This document shows positions 8,958 to 17,332 of a stretch of DNA of 64,000 nt, one piece after another. Numbering within the stretch: the stretch's first letter is position 1; every line of letters starts with the position of its first letter. The notes beneath the pieces were generated by a model. It saw nothing but the letters and a program-made list of their open reading frames with translations. It had not been told where the DNA came from and did not search any database. The DNA is taken from contig NZ_CP116967.1 of assembly GCF_032050975.1 (NCBI RefSeq), positions 3,407,001-3,471,000 on the forward strand. Direction: 5' to 3'. Source of the stretch: Candidatus Nitrospira allomarina. GTDB lineage: Bacteria; Nitrospirota; Nitrospiria; Nitrospirales; UBA8639. A program made the translations under genes and the position numbers.

Positions 8958-9718
8958 ACGCGGCTTTCCTGACGAACGGCCTGAACCCGTTTACACAAAC
9001 CCTCCACAGTCTGAAGATACCGCTCATACACCTTGGTCCATTCAAGTGAACCCGGACTATTCATGCCCCGCTTCATCTGCAGTATTTCGAGAAGAACCGT
9101 TGGTTCAAACTGCAAGGCACGGGGAAGGCATTCAAGAATCTGGACGTCTTTTCCCTTTGAGGGTTGGCCTATGATCCACAGCATACCTCGCACACAAGAA
9201 AGAACGGAGGTAATAGAAAGCATCAGCAAAGCCCGGATCGCCTCGGCTCGTCCTTCTCCTTCGACAAACCGTTGCCGCATCCGAAACACATTCGCCAGGA
9301 GTTCATGCTCACATTGCCATCCCAACTGCTGACGATCAATGTGCCCGGCGCCGAACGGATCTTTGCCTGCCAAGCGCACATGATGCTCTTGCATTTGAAA
9401 ATAGTCCAACGGGAACAGATCACGTGATTGAGACAAGTCCTCCTGAGTCATCAACAGCGGGGCGACGATTTGGTGCTTGCCCCATTTGCGATGTAATTGT
9501 CCTGCACGCTGGAGCCCGCTTACCGATAGCGCCCTGACCAGCACCAAAAAATTGAAATTGGATCGGCCGGCAATAAAATCTCCCCGGGCCGCGCTGCCAT
9601 AGAGAAGAAGCCCTTCTAAATCAGCACCCCAATCCTTCTGAAGCTGTGTTAAAAATTGTTCGAGGGTTTCCCGCAGGTCTTCGGGAAGTTCGAGTGACGG
9701 GAACATTGATAACGACAT
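8954..9718 (-). CDS. Nucleotidyltransferase-fold protein with lost catalytic acidic residues
   Basis: Residues 35-65 have the fold signature of a minimal nucleotidyltransferase: L-L-L-Y-G-S-A-A-R-G-D-F followed by R-S-N-F-N-F-L-V. In active members the second motif is S-D-x-D; here both aspartates are asparagine, so metal-dependent transfer is unlikely. The rest (about 180 residues) is alpha-helical and could be a helical partner domain like those of KNTase/HEPN proteins. The stop codon overlaps the start of the TPM gene (ATGA), so the two are probably translated together. The ATG at 9718 is used; a Met four codons later is possible. Function unknown. Confidence 0.75.
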   Translation of the reverse strand: MSLSMFPSLELPEDLRETLEQFLTQLQKDWGADLEGLLLYGSAARGDFIAGRSNFNFLVLVRALSVSGLQRAGQLHRKWGKHQIVAPLLMTQEDLSQSRDLFPLDYFQMQEHHVRLAGKDPFGAGHIDRQQLGWQCEHELLANVFRMRQRFVEGEGRAEAIRALLMLSITSVLSCVRGMLWIIGQPSKGKDVQILECLPRALQFEPTVLLEILQMKRGMNSPGSLEWTKVYERYLQTVEGLCKRVQAVRQESRV

Positions 9719-9776
9719 AGGATACGAGCCAAATATTGGAAAAAGGATGAGTGACGAAGATGGACTCCAACGTTAA

Positions 9777-11051
9777 TTACGCAGACCGTGCATGATCGGG
9801 AATCTGATGGGCCCGGGGATCCGGTAACAAGCCCGCAGCTTGAAACCGATCCATCCAACCAAAGGGTGAGGTGGTTCGAAGCCCGGCTGTTGCGGTCAAC
9901 ACTTGATATTGCAAACGCGGATTTTTATCCATCGTTGAGAAGACGCGGTCTCGCAACATTCCCAGAAGAGGATTTCCGGTATTCCAGAAAAAGACCTCTT
10001 CATCAGCCAGACGTTGCAGCATGGTGACCTGGGGACGCCGTTGCGTTTCAAATGCCTTAAGATTCGATGCCGACCAGTTTCCCGTTCGATGGCAATGTTC
10101 AAGAACCTCCGCGAGGGTAACCGCGTCCACCATCGCTTGCATCCGTCCCTGGGAGGCATGCGGATTCATCCCATGGGCGGCATCACCCATGACCACCGCC
10201 CCATCCTGAACCCAGGTTTTCGCCCGGACTCTTCCGGTTCCCATATAGGCTGTCTGGTTCCAATCCTGTAAGGAGTCAAAGACCGGGGCAAGTTCCGGCG
10301 CGATCGTTTTCCATTTTTCCCGAAGAGCTGGTACCCCATCGGCCTTGACCTGACTCAGGGAATCCGACGAAACCATATAAAAGGCATAGACTTTTTGACC
10401 GGCAGCGGGGAAAATTCCCAAAATTGATTTTTTCCCCACATAATACTGCGATTCCTCTAGGGATGTTGGTGATTCCAGCATGGCCACAAGATAACTGTCG
10501 AGATACCGATGAAGCGCGGTGGGAATGCCAAGGGCTCCCCGAACCTCCGAAAACGGTCCGTCTGCGCCAACCACCACCTGAGCCCCAATCGTCACCTGGC
10601 TGCCTCCAATGTCCGCCTTGACGCCTGTAATACCTTTGCCATTCCGCAGCAGAGAACGAAAGCATGCCCCATACCGAAGTCCCTCCGGATTCTCCCGCTT
10701 CAGTGCGTCCAGAATGGTGTGATGTACGACATGAGGCCACATCACTAAAGCCCGATTGAATGGCGGGGGCAACATCGCATAGTCAATGGTACAGAGTCGC
10801 GTTCCCCCACTTCGACGAAAATGAAAGAACCTGACCGGTTTATAGGCATGAACCGGCAACTGTTCTAATAAACCAAGCCGCTGAAGGATTTCCTGTCCAT
10901 TGGGTTGAAGTATTTCTCCCCGCAAGCCCTGTGGGGGCCCAGCAGCCTGTTCCAGAACGATATTGGCAATCCCTTTTCGGGCTAACAGAAGCCCCAGGAC
11001 CGCTCCCCCGCCACCGGCGCCTATGATCAGAACCTGTGTCTGTAGATCCAT
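9777..11051 (-). CDS. FAD-dependent monooxygenase (UbiH/PHBH type)
   Basis: The N-terminus carries the dinucleotide-binding motif G-A-G-G-G-G-A-V-L-G, and near residue 285 is the second FAD motif G-D-A-A-H-G-M-N-P-H-A-S-Q-G. The D-G-P-F-S-x-V-R segment near residue 160 is also typical of class A flavin monooxygenases, which hydroxylate aromatic or isoprenoid substrates using NAD(P)H and oxygen. The substrate cannot be told from sequence. I chose the ATG at 11051 (MDLQTQ) because it puts the FAD motif at the very N-terminus and has AGGGTG six bases upstream; an in-frame ATG at 11075 adds eight residues. The length of about 424 residues is normal for the family. Confidence 0.85.
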   Translation of the reverse strand: MDLQTQVLIIGAGGGGAVLGLLLARKGIANIVLEQAAGPPQGLRGEILQPNGQEILQRLGLLEQLPVHAYKPVRFFHFRRSGGTRLCTIDYAMLPPPFNRALVMWPHVVHHTILDALKRENPEGLRYGACFRSLLRNGKGITGVKADIGGSQVTIGAQVVVGADGPFSEVRGALGIPTALHRYLDSYLVAMLESPTSLEESQYYVGKKSILGIFPAAGQKVYAFYMVSSDSLSQVKADGVPALREKWKTIAPELAPVFDSLQDWNQTAYMGTGRVRAKTWVQDGAVVMGDAAHGMNPHASQGRMQAMVDAVTLAEVLEHCHRTGNWSASNLKAFETQRRPQVTMLQRLADEEVFFWNTGNPLLGMLRDRVFSTMDKNPRLQYQVLTATAGLRTTSPFGWMDRFQAAGLLPDPRAHQIPDHARSA

Positions 11052-11168
11052 AGCTAACACCCTACGAATACACATTCGCTACCGACCGGGACACCCGGGC
11101 GGGCGAGAAGCTGCAATTCACAAACTCCGATTTTAGAAACCGACCATCCTCCGGCGGGAATGGAAAGA

Positions 11169-11546
11169 TCAGGTTTCCGAGAAAATGGACTGAAAGTGAT
11201 CGTCAGACTCTTCCCAGGCTGGCGGATAGGTACTGGACAACCATTGCCGAAGATACAATTTTTGCTCTGAGGACAACATGCTTTTGATTTGGTGGGTCCG
11301 TCCTTGAAGGGGCTGAAGAAATCCAACCCTTTTCTCGGGATCTAACGTGGCCGTTCGAACATACACCGTCGTATAGACAAGTGGCTTGGTCTCATCGCCA
11401 TCCCCTTGGAGCCAGACGGAAATATATTTATCCATCTGTAAACCCGAACTATCCAGGGCCGGGTCCGTGTCATGAAACAACTCGTTTTCGGTCTGCTCCA
11501 GGGGCACCGCCCCTTCAGCGCGAAACAAAAAATTATGCTTCCACAT
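11169..11546 (-). CDS. Hypothetical 125-residue protein
   Basis: The start at 11546 (MWKHNFLFRAEG) is preceded by AAAGGAA seven bases upstream; an in-frame ATG at 11570 lacks one. The product is acidic with no signal peptide or membrane segment. It contains beta-strand-like stretches (Y-I-S-V-W-L-Q-G-D-G-D-E, Y-T-T-V-Y-V-R-T-A-T-L) and a Trp-rich C-terminus. I do not recognise a family. It lies 118 bp upstream of the FAD monooxygenase in the same direction and could share its transcript. Confidence 0.6.
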   Translation of the reverse strand: MWKHNFLFRAEGAVPLEQTENELFHDTDPALDSSGLQMDKYISVWLQGDGDETKPLVYTTVYVRTATLDPEKRVGFLQPLQGRTHQIKSMLSSEQKLYLRQWLSSTYPPAWEESDDHFQSIFSET

Positions 11547-11849
11547 GAAGAATTTCCTTTGGATTAACAATCAAACCAGGTATGATAGTGTCAAGCGGTT
11601 TACGACAATGTCAAGATAGATCATGCCATCATCATCAGATGGCTGTGTACCGGAATCATTCATGCAGGCTCCTCACGGAAAATCACTACAAGACTAGATT
11701 AAATCCTGCGGTTTTATTATTCTTACGCTGTCTAAAATTAGGATGGATGTGTGGCCTCGATACAGTAGGGTACCGGCAGGAACATCCCTCTCCCGTCACA
11801 GCACAGACGATCATCTGATATCCACTTTCTATACATGGAGGTTCCACGA

Positions 11850-12503
11850 GTGAAGACACAACCCAACTGGTTTATCATGGTGTGCATTGTCAGCCTGGGA
11901 GTCGTCGGATGTCAGGGGTCGGGGCAGACGGTGAATTTTAACCCCCATGCCTTCCCGTCCACGATGAAGGCCACGACCAACCCTCACGAAGATCTGACCA
12001 TTGTAGTTGAACCGTTTCAGGATAAACGAGCGCAGAAAACTCGTCTGGGTTCCCGCACACATTTTTGGGGAGGTGCGACGCATTTTAATGTCTGGAATGG
12101 AAACCTCGGTGAAGGCATGGCGGATCTTGCCCTGGAATACCTCCAACAGGAGGGATGGCAGGCCTCGCGGACGACAACGTCTGAAACTCCCGCAGGAAGT
12201 GCTCCGGCCGATGTCACCCTGACAGGCGATATCTTGGTCATGGAGGCGAATGCAAAAACCGGCTTCGGCTTTACGGATATTGAGGTTAAAATACGTGTGG
12301 CCTTTGAAGCGAAAAATGCGGTGGATGGCAGCACCGTCCGGATGGTGCTCGGTGCGAATGGAACCGACAGCGTCGTCACATTCAATCCCAAGGATGTGGA
12401 GGAGCTCACTAATCATGTCGCCAAAGACTTGTTCAACCAATTATTTCTGGATCTGACAGTCAAAGATCGGGCGTTTCAATTAAAATCAGATAGATTATTA
12501 TAA
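11850..12503 (+). CDS. Putative lipoprotein of unknown function
   Basis: A GTG at 11850 has GGAGG eight bases upstream and is preferred over the in-frame ATG at 11835, which contains that same GGAGG inside its coding sequence. The N-terminus has a hydrophobic stretch ending V-V-G-C, a lipobox, so the mature protein would start at this Cys. The rest (about 195 residues) includes an L-T-I-V-V-E-P-F-Q-D strand and L-T-G-D-I-L-V-M-E-A, a layout seen in outer-membrane-associated lipoproteins such as the YajG group. The gene is monocistronic by spacing. The specific role is unknown. Confidence 0.75.
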   Translation: MKTQPNWFIMVCIVSLGVVGCQGSGQTVNFNPHAFPSTMKATTNPHEDLTIVVEPFQDKRAQKTRLGSRTHFWGGATHFNVWNGNLGEGMADLALEYLQQEGWQASRTTTSETPAGSAPADVTLTGDILVMEANAKTGFGFTDIEVKIRVAFEAKNAVDGSTVRMVLGANGTDSVVTFNPKDVEELTNHVAKDLFNQLFLDLTVKDRAFQLKSDRLL

Positions 12504-12730
12504 GATGACAGCTCTTTTGCCCTATCTCCCGTTGTGTCCTCTCCACATGGGGTGGAGACCGAACCATCATTGTCCTCAGGAGGTGAACCTCTACTAAACA
12601 TCATGCAAGCCTCGACGGAGAAGGAACGGTCTCCGACTTCATCCTCAGAAGCGAACGTTCAAAGGTCTCATGGACTATTTATTTTTTTTACTGTCTTCAT
12701 GGGTCGCTTCACTTGGAAAAGGAGTCGTTG

Positions 12731-13732
12731 ATGGAAACTACTGGTACCGAACCCTCTGTCCCTCAAGCGAATATTTTGATTGTGGAGGACGAGGAAGGCC
12801 CGCGCGAGGCGTTAAAGGTCATTCTTTCTCCCTATTTCAATCTCTTTACGGTTGATCGGGCCGAAATCGCGCATCAAATTCTTAAAACCCACCCTATTGA
12901 TCTCGTCACCCTCGATTTAAAACTCCCTGACCTGTCGGGAAACGACCTCCTTTCCCAGATTCGAAAAGACGGGAAGGATGTCGATGTCATCATCATCACC
13001 GGATATGGCACACTCCAATCTGCCATCGAAGCCATCCGACACGGGGTGGCCGCCTATATCCTCAAACCGTTCAATGTGGCTGAGTTGCTCGACACCATCA
13101 ATAAAACGCTCGAGCGCCGCCGCCGATATTCCTCTCTGCAAGCAGCGCTTCAGGCATTTGGAAACCTTTGGGCATCAGGGATCGATGTCGAATCCGCCCT
13201 GGCCAATATTAAAACCCTCCTGGCCGCCAAGCATCCCGAGCTGGTTCAACATGGCAGCCGGGTAAATTTTTATGCGGCTCTGCTCATTGAACATCTCCAG
13301 TTAACCCCGGAGGAGCAGACGGCCATACAACTCGGGGCCTATCTCCATGACATCGGCAAAATCGGTCTTCATGATCACCTCATTGCCGGGATGCATTCCC
13401 CGACGGAACAAGACCAGGAACTGCTCAAATGCCATCCCACGATCGGAGGGAAAATGGTGAAGGGTCTCCCATTTCACCCCTGCGTCGAACAGATCATCCG
13501 CCATCACCATGAAAAATATGATGGGTCCGGCTATCCGGATGGATTGATCGGCGAACACATTCCCTTATCGGCACGCATTGTCGGCCTGGCTAATATTTTC
13601 GATCATTTTGTGACCGGCTATGGGCCCCGAACGGCGATGCCCGTACCGGAAGCCCGGGAAAAAATTCGTCAGGAAGCGGGAAAAAGCGTCGATCCGAATC
13701 TGGCTGATTTGTTTGCGAAAGTTGTCTGGTAG
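12731..13732 (+). CDS. Response regulator with HD-GYP domain
   Basis: The ATG at 12731 follows AAAAGGAG at a six-base distance. Residues 10-125 are a receiver domain: acidic pocket V-E-D-E-E, phosphoacceptor Asp62 in T-L-D-L-K-L-P-D, a Thr in I-I-I-T-G-Y-G, and Lys in Y-I-L-K-P-F. Residues about 170-333 are an HD-GYP domain with H206-D207 in L-H-D-I-G-K-I-G and H-H-H-E-K-Y-D-G-S-G-Y-P. Active HD-GYP proteins hydrolyse cyclic di-GMP, so phosphorylation would be expected to control c-di-GMP turnover. The hybrid kinase 57 bp downstream on the same strand is the likely partner. Confidence 0.92.
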   Translation: METTGTEPSVPQANILIVEDEEGPREALKVILSPYFNLFTVDRAEIAHQILKTHPIDLVTLDLKLPDLSGNDLLSQIRKDGKDVDVIIITGYGTLQSAIEAIRHGVAAYILKPFNVAELLDTINKTLERRRRYSSLQAALQAFGNLWASGIDVESALANIKTLLAAKHPELVQHGSRVNFYAALLIEHLQLTPEEQTAIQLGAYLHDIGKIGLHDHLIAGMHSPTEQDQELLKCHPTIGGKMVKGLPFHPCVEQIIRHHHEKYDGSGYPDGLIGEHIPLSARIVGLANIFDHFVTGYGPRTAMPVPEAREKIRQEAGKSVDPNLADLFAKVVW

Positions 13733-13788
13733 CGATATCACAGACTGGAGACACACGCGCCGATATGAGACGGCACCATTGAGACACC

Positions 13789-16170
13789 ATGACTAAGAAC
13801 CGTCAAAAGACTTCAAAAAAAATCAGCCCGGTACAGTCCGTCGAGAAATGGGAACAGGCGTTTGATGCCCTGACGGATCATGTCATGATCCTTGACAGCT
13901 CAGGGACGATTGTCTGGACCAATCGAGCCATTCGCGACCAGGTCCAACCGCACATCGGGCCATTAGTCGGACATCATTACCGTACCCCCTACTATGGAAC
14001 GACCATTCCCAAAAATCCTCCGCCGTGGGAAACGGTGTTAGCAGGGGCATTGTCTGCGGTGGTGGAAACACAGTTCCCTACCATGCCTGGGGATTTTCTC
14101 GTCTCCTGCTATCCCCTCTTTGACTCGCAGGGTATCCAGTGGGGTGCCATTTCGGTGGTCAAAGATATTACCGAACGCAAACGGATTGATGAAGCCTTGC
14201 GGAAAATTGCCCAAAGCGATCCGGCTCCCGGCAGCATGGCGTTTCTGCGGTTTTTGGTAAGAGACCTCTGTCAGGCCCTGAATGTGCCCTATGCCATATT
14301 AGCGGAAATGGAATCCCCGGCCCGGCCGCGGACCCACACGGTCGCCATTTGGTCCAATGGGACTTTCGGGGAAAATATGCCGTGGACCCCTCCTCCGGCG
14401 ATTTTTGAGCAACTTCTGAAAGTCAAAGGATGCCATGGAGACAATTTGGAAACCTCGCTCTTTCCTCCAGACTCTCCGCTCGGCTCATGGTCGATCATCA
14501 GTTATTTGGGAACGGCCCTCCGTGGCCAGACAGGACAAATTATCGGGATCCTGCTGGTCTTTAGCCCAATGGCCATTCGCAAAATCCATGTGGCCCAATC
14601 CATCATTCAACTGTTTGCTGCCAGGGCGGCCGGTGAACTTCAACGTAAAAAAGCCGAAGATGCGTTGCGGGATAGTGAGCAGCGTTACCGGGCTATCGTC
14701 GAACATGCCTATGATTTAATCATCGAAACCACCGCGACGGGTGAATGTCAGTACGTCACCCCGAATTGTCAAAAAGTCTTAGGCTATGAGGCAGCCGACA
14801 TCCTGGGGAAAAATTTCTTTGACTTTATCCATCCCGAAGAACGGGGGCCGTTATCGGAGTCGTTTCATTCTCATCTCAAAACACTTCAGGAAATTGATAT
14901 GGTATGTCGCCTGCAAACGAAACAATCGGAATGGCGATGGTTTGAAAGTCACATTCACCCCTTCCGAACCAGCATCGGGACGGTCGTGGGGGTGATCGTG
15001 ACACGAGACATCACGGAATGGAAACGCCTGGAAGACGAACGACTACGGGCCACCAAACTTGAGTCGGTTGGCTTATTGGCCGGCGGCATTGCGCATGATT
15101 TCAATAATATTCTCACGTCGGTGTTTGCCAATATCGGACTGGCCAAAATGGTGACCGCAAAACAATCGCCGCCTCAGGGAGAAAAAGTCATTGAACGACT
15201 CGAGGCTGCGGAAAAAGCCTGTTTGCGAGCGCGGGATCTCACCAAGCAACTGCTCACCTTTGCGAAAGGCGGCGCCCCGGTCAAAAGCACGACTTCTGTG
15301 GCCTCTATTATTACCGACACGGTGCAATTCGCCCTACGAGGTTCCGCAGTCCGGTGCACCACGCATCTCCCCGATGACCTCTGGGCGATCGAAGTCGATG
15401 AAGGCCAAATCAGTCAGGTGATACAGAATCTCGTGATTAATAGCGACCAGGCCATGCCGGATGGAGGCACCATCAGCGTCGTCGCAAAAAATTGTCTGGT
15501 CACCCCTCAGACCGTGCTTCCCCTGAAACCCGGCAAGTATGTGTGTGTGTCCGTCGCGGACCAGGGCATCGGCATCCCTGACGATCATCTTCAAAAGATC
15601 TTCGATCCCTACTTTACAACCAAACAAAAAGGGAGCGGACTGGGCCTGGCCACGACCTATTCCATCATGAAACGCCATGGAGGGCACGTGGCCGTCACCT
15701 CTTCACTCGGCAACGGCACATGCTTCACCCTCTATCTCCCCGCCTCAACCTCCCTGTCCGCCAATAAGGATGAAACACCGGAAAGTCTCGTGCAAGGCGC
15801 GGGAAAAATTTTAGTCATGGATGATGAAGAAGACATCCAGGATGTCTTAGGAAAAATGCTCGAGCATCTCGGATTCGAGGTGGACTTTGCTGCCGACGGA
15901 CTAAAAGCCGTGTCGCTCTACACCCAAGCCAGTCAGGACGGCCACCCGTATCTGGCCACCATCCTTGATCTCACGATACCCGGAGGAATGGGAGGCAAGG
16001 AGACGTTGCGCCTCATCAAAGACCATGATCCGGACGCGAAGGTCATCGTCTCCAGCGGGTACTCCAACGACCCGGTCATGGCCCATGCCAGCCAATTCGG
16101 ATTCTCAGGCTTTATTGCCAAGCCGTATAATCTCCTCGATCTTTCTAAAGTTTTAACTCAGATCATTTGA
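13789..16170 (+). CDS. Hybrid sensor histidine kinase (PAS-GAF-PAS-HisKA-HATPase-REC)
   Basis: The 793-residue protein has no membrane segment. Domains in order: PAS (about 20-135), GAF-like (about 150-280), PAS with PAC (about 295-415), HisKA with His436 in G-G-I-A-H-D-F-N-N, HATPase_c (N box V-I-Q-N-L-V-I-N-S-D, G1 box D-Q-G-I-G-I, G2 box G-S-G-L-G-L-A), and a C-terminal receiver domain with M-D-D-E-E, phosphoacceptor Asp727 and Lys in I-A-K-P-Y. The H-D-F-N-N form is typical of soluble hybrid kinases. The internal receiver could phosphorylate or restrain transfer to the HD-GYP regulator encoded just upstream. Its convergent neighbour mtnA ends 12 bp away. Confidence 0.93.
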   Translation: MTKNRQKTSKKISPVQSVEKWEQAFDALTDHVMILDSSGTIVWTNRAIRDQVQPHIGPLVGHHYRTPYYGTTIPKNPPPWETVLAGALSAVVETQFPTMPGDFLVSCYPLFDSQGIQWGAISVVKDITERKRIDEALRKIAQSDPAPGSMAFLRFLVRDLCQALNVPYAILAEMESPARPRTHTVAIWSNGTFGENMPWTPPPAIFEQLLKVKGCHGDNLETSLFPPDSPLGSWSIISYLGTALRGQTGQIIGILLVFSPMAIRKIHVAQSIIQLFAARAAGELQRKKAEDALRDSEQRYRAIVEHAYDLIIETTATGECQYVTPNCQKVLGYEAADILGKNFFDFIHPEERGPLSESFHSHLKTLQEIDMVCRLQTKQSEWRWFESHIHPFRTSIGTVVGVIVTRDITEWKRLEDERLRATKLESVGLLAGGIAHDFNNILTSVFANIGLAKMVTAKQSPPQGEKVIERLEAAEKACLRARDLTKQLLTFAKGGAPVKSTTSVASIITDTVQFALRGSAVRCTTHLPDDLWAIEVDEGQISQVIQNLVINSDQAMPDGGTISVVAKNCLVTPQTVLPLKPGKYVCVSVADQGIGIPDDHLQKIFDPYFTTKQKGSGLGLATTYSIMKRHGGHVAVTSSLGNGTCFTLYLPASTSLSANKDETPESLVQGAGKILVMDDEEDIQDVLGKMLEHLGFEVDFAADGLKAVSLYTQASQDGHPYLATILDLTIPGGMGGKETLRLIKDHDPDAKVIVSSGYSNDPVMAHASQFGFSGFIAKPYNLLDLSKVLTQII

Positions 16171-16182
16171 CAAATCATTCCA

Positions 16183-17223
16183 TCAGGAAGATGGCAATGA
16201 AAAATGTTGAGCTAAGGCTTGCGGGGGGATAATGCCCCGTTCGGTAATAATCCCCGCAATCAGGTCGGCCGGGGTCACGTCAAATGCCGGATTCCAGACT
16301 TCCACACCGTGAGGGGCAATCATCCGGCCACTATGCAGGCAGGTCACCTCTGACGGGCTCCGCTCTTCGATGGGAATGCCGTTCCCATCCGCCGTCTCCA
16401 TATCAATCGTCGATGAAGGCGCGGCCACATAAAACGGGATGCCATGGGCATGCGCTAAGACCGCCACAGAATACGTGCCGATCTTATTGGCCACATCGCC
16501 ATTGGCGGCAATCCGGTCAGCCCCGACGACGCAACAGTGGATTCGGCCCTGGCGCATCAGAGCCCCGGCCGCATTATCCGTAATCACCGTCACAGGAATA
16601 CCATCCTGCTGAAGCTCCCAGGCCGTCAGACGTGCACCCTGAAGGACCGGACGCGTCTCATCGGCAAAGACCCGAATCTGTTTGCCCTGCTCCCAGGCCG
16701 CCCGGACCACGCCTAATGCCGTCCCATATCCTGCCGTCGCCAAGGCTCCGGCATTACAATGCGTAAGTATATGGTCTCCATCACGAATGATCGCGGCGCC
16801 AAACCTGCCAATCGCCCGATTGACCCGAAGATCCTCCTCCAAAATCGCCAGGGCTTCTTCCTGTAATCGTTTCTGGATATCCTGAATTGTCGACGTGGAG
16901 ATAGCCGTCAACACGCGTGTCATCCGGTCAACGGCCCAGAATAAGTTCACGGCGGTCGGACGCGTCGCGGCCAGGGTGCGGCACACGTTCTCCATATGGG
17001 CGGAAAATCCCTCAGAGTGAGTATCCGCATATTGCGTGGCCCCCAGGGCAATGCCCAAAGCCGCCGTCACCCCGATGGCCGGCGCGCCGCGAACGCTTAA
17101 ATTCCGAATGGCTTCGGCCACCTCCTCAAATCCCGCACAATCAAGAAACCGCACGTCTCCCGGGAGCGCACGTTGATCCAGAATCACGACATGATTATTT
17201 TTCCATTCAACTGTGGGGATCAT
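16183..17223 (-). CDS. mtnA: S-methyl-5-thioribose-1-phosphate isomerase
   Basis: This 346-residue protein matches MtnA of the methionine salvage pathway, which converts 5-methylthioribose-1-phosphate to 5-methylthioribulose-1-phosphate. Family hallmarks are R-G-A-P-A-I-G near residue 46, catalytic Cys156 in T-H-C-N-A-G-A-L-A, and Asp236 in [18 protein letters not shown]. The length is normal. AAAGGAAATCAGG precedes the ATG. No other methionine salvage gene is present in the window. Confidence 0.96.
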   Translation of the reverse strand: MIPTVEWKNNHVVILDQRALPGDVRFLDCAGFEEVAEAIRNLSVRGAPAIGVTAALGIALGATQYADTHSEGFSAHMENVCRTLAATRPTAVNLFWAVDRMTRVLTAISTSTIQDIQKRLQEEALAILEEDLRVNRAIGRFGAAIIRDGDHILTHCNAGALATAGYGTALGVVRAAWEQGKQIRVFADETRPVLQGARLTAWELQQDGIPVTVITDNAAGALMRQGRIHCCVVGADRIAANGDVANKIGTYSVAVLAHAHGIPFYVAAPSSTIDMETADGNGIPIEERSPSEVTCLHSGRMIAPHGVEVWNPAFDVTPADLIAGIITERGIIPPQALAQHFSLPSS

Positions 17224-17332
17224 CCTGATTTCCTTTCACACGAGATGTTAAAACCGACTCAATTGTTCCACGGCCCTTCACCGCCTACTCTGAATGATCA
17301 TCCCGCCACATCCTTGGGCAAAGATGAGAGAA

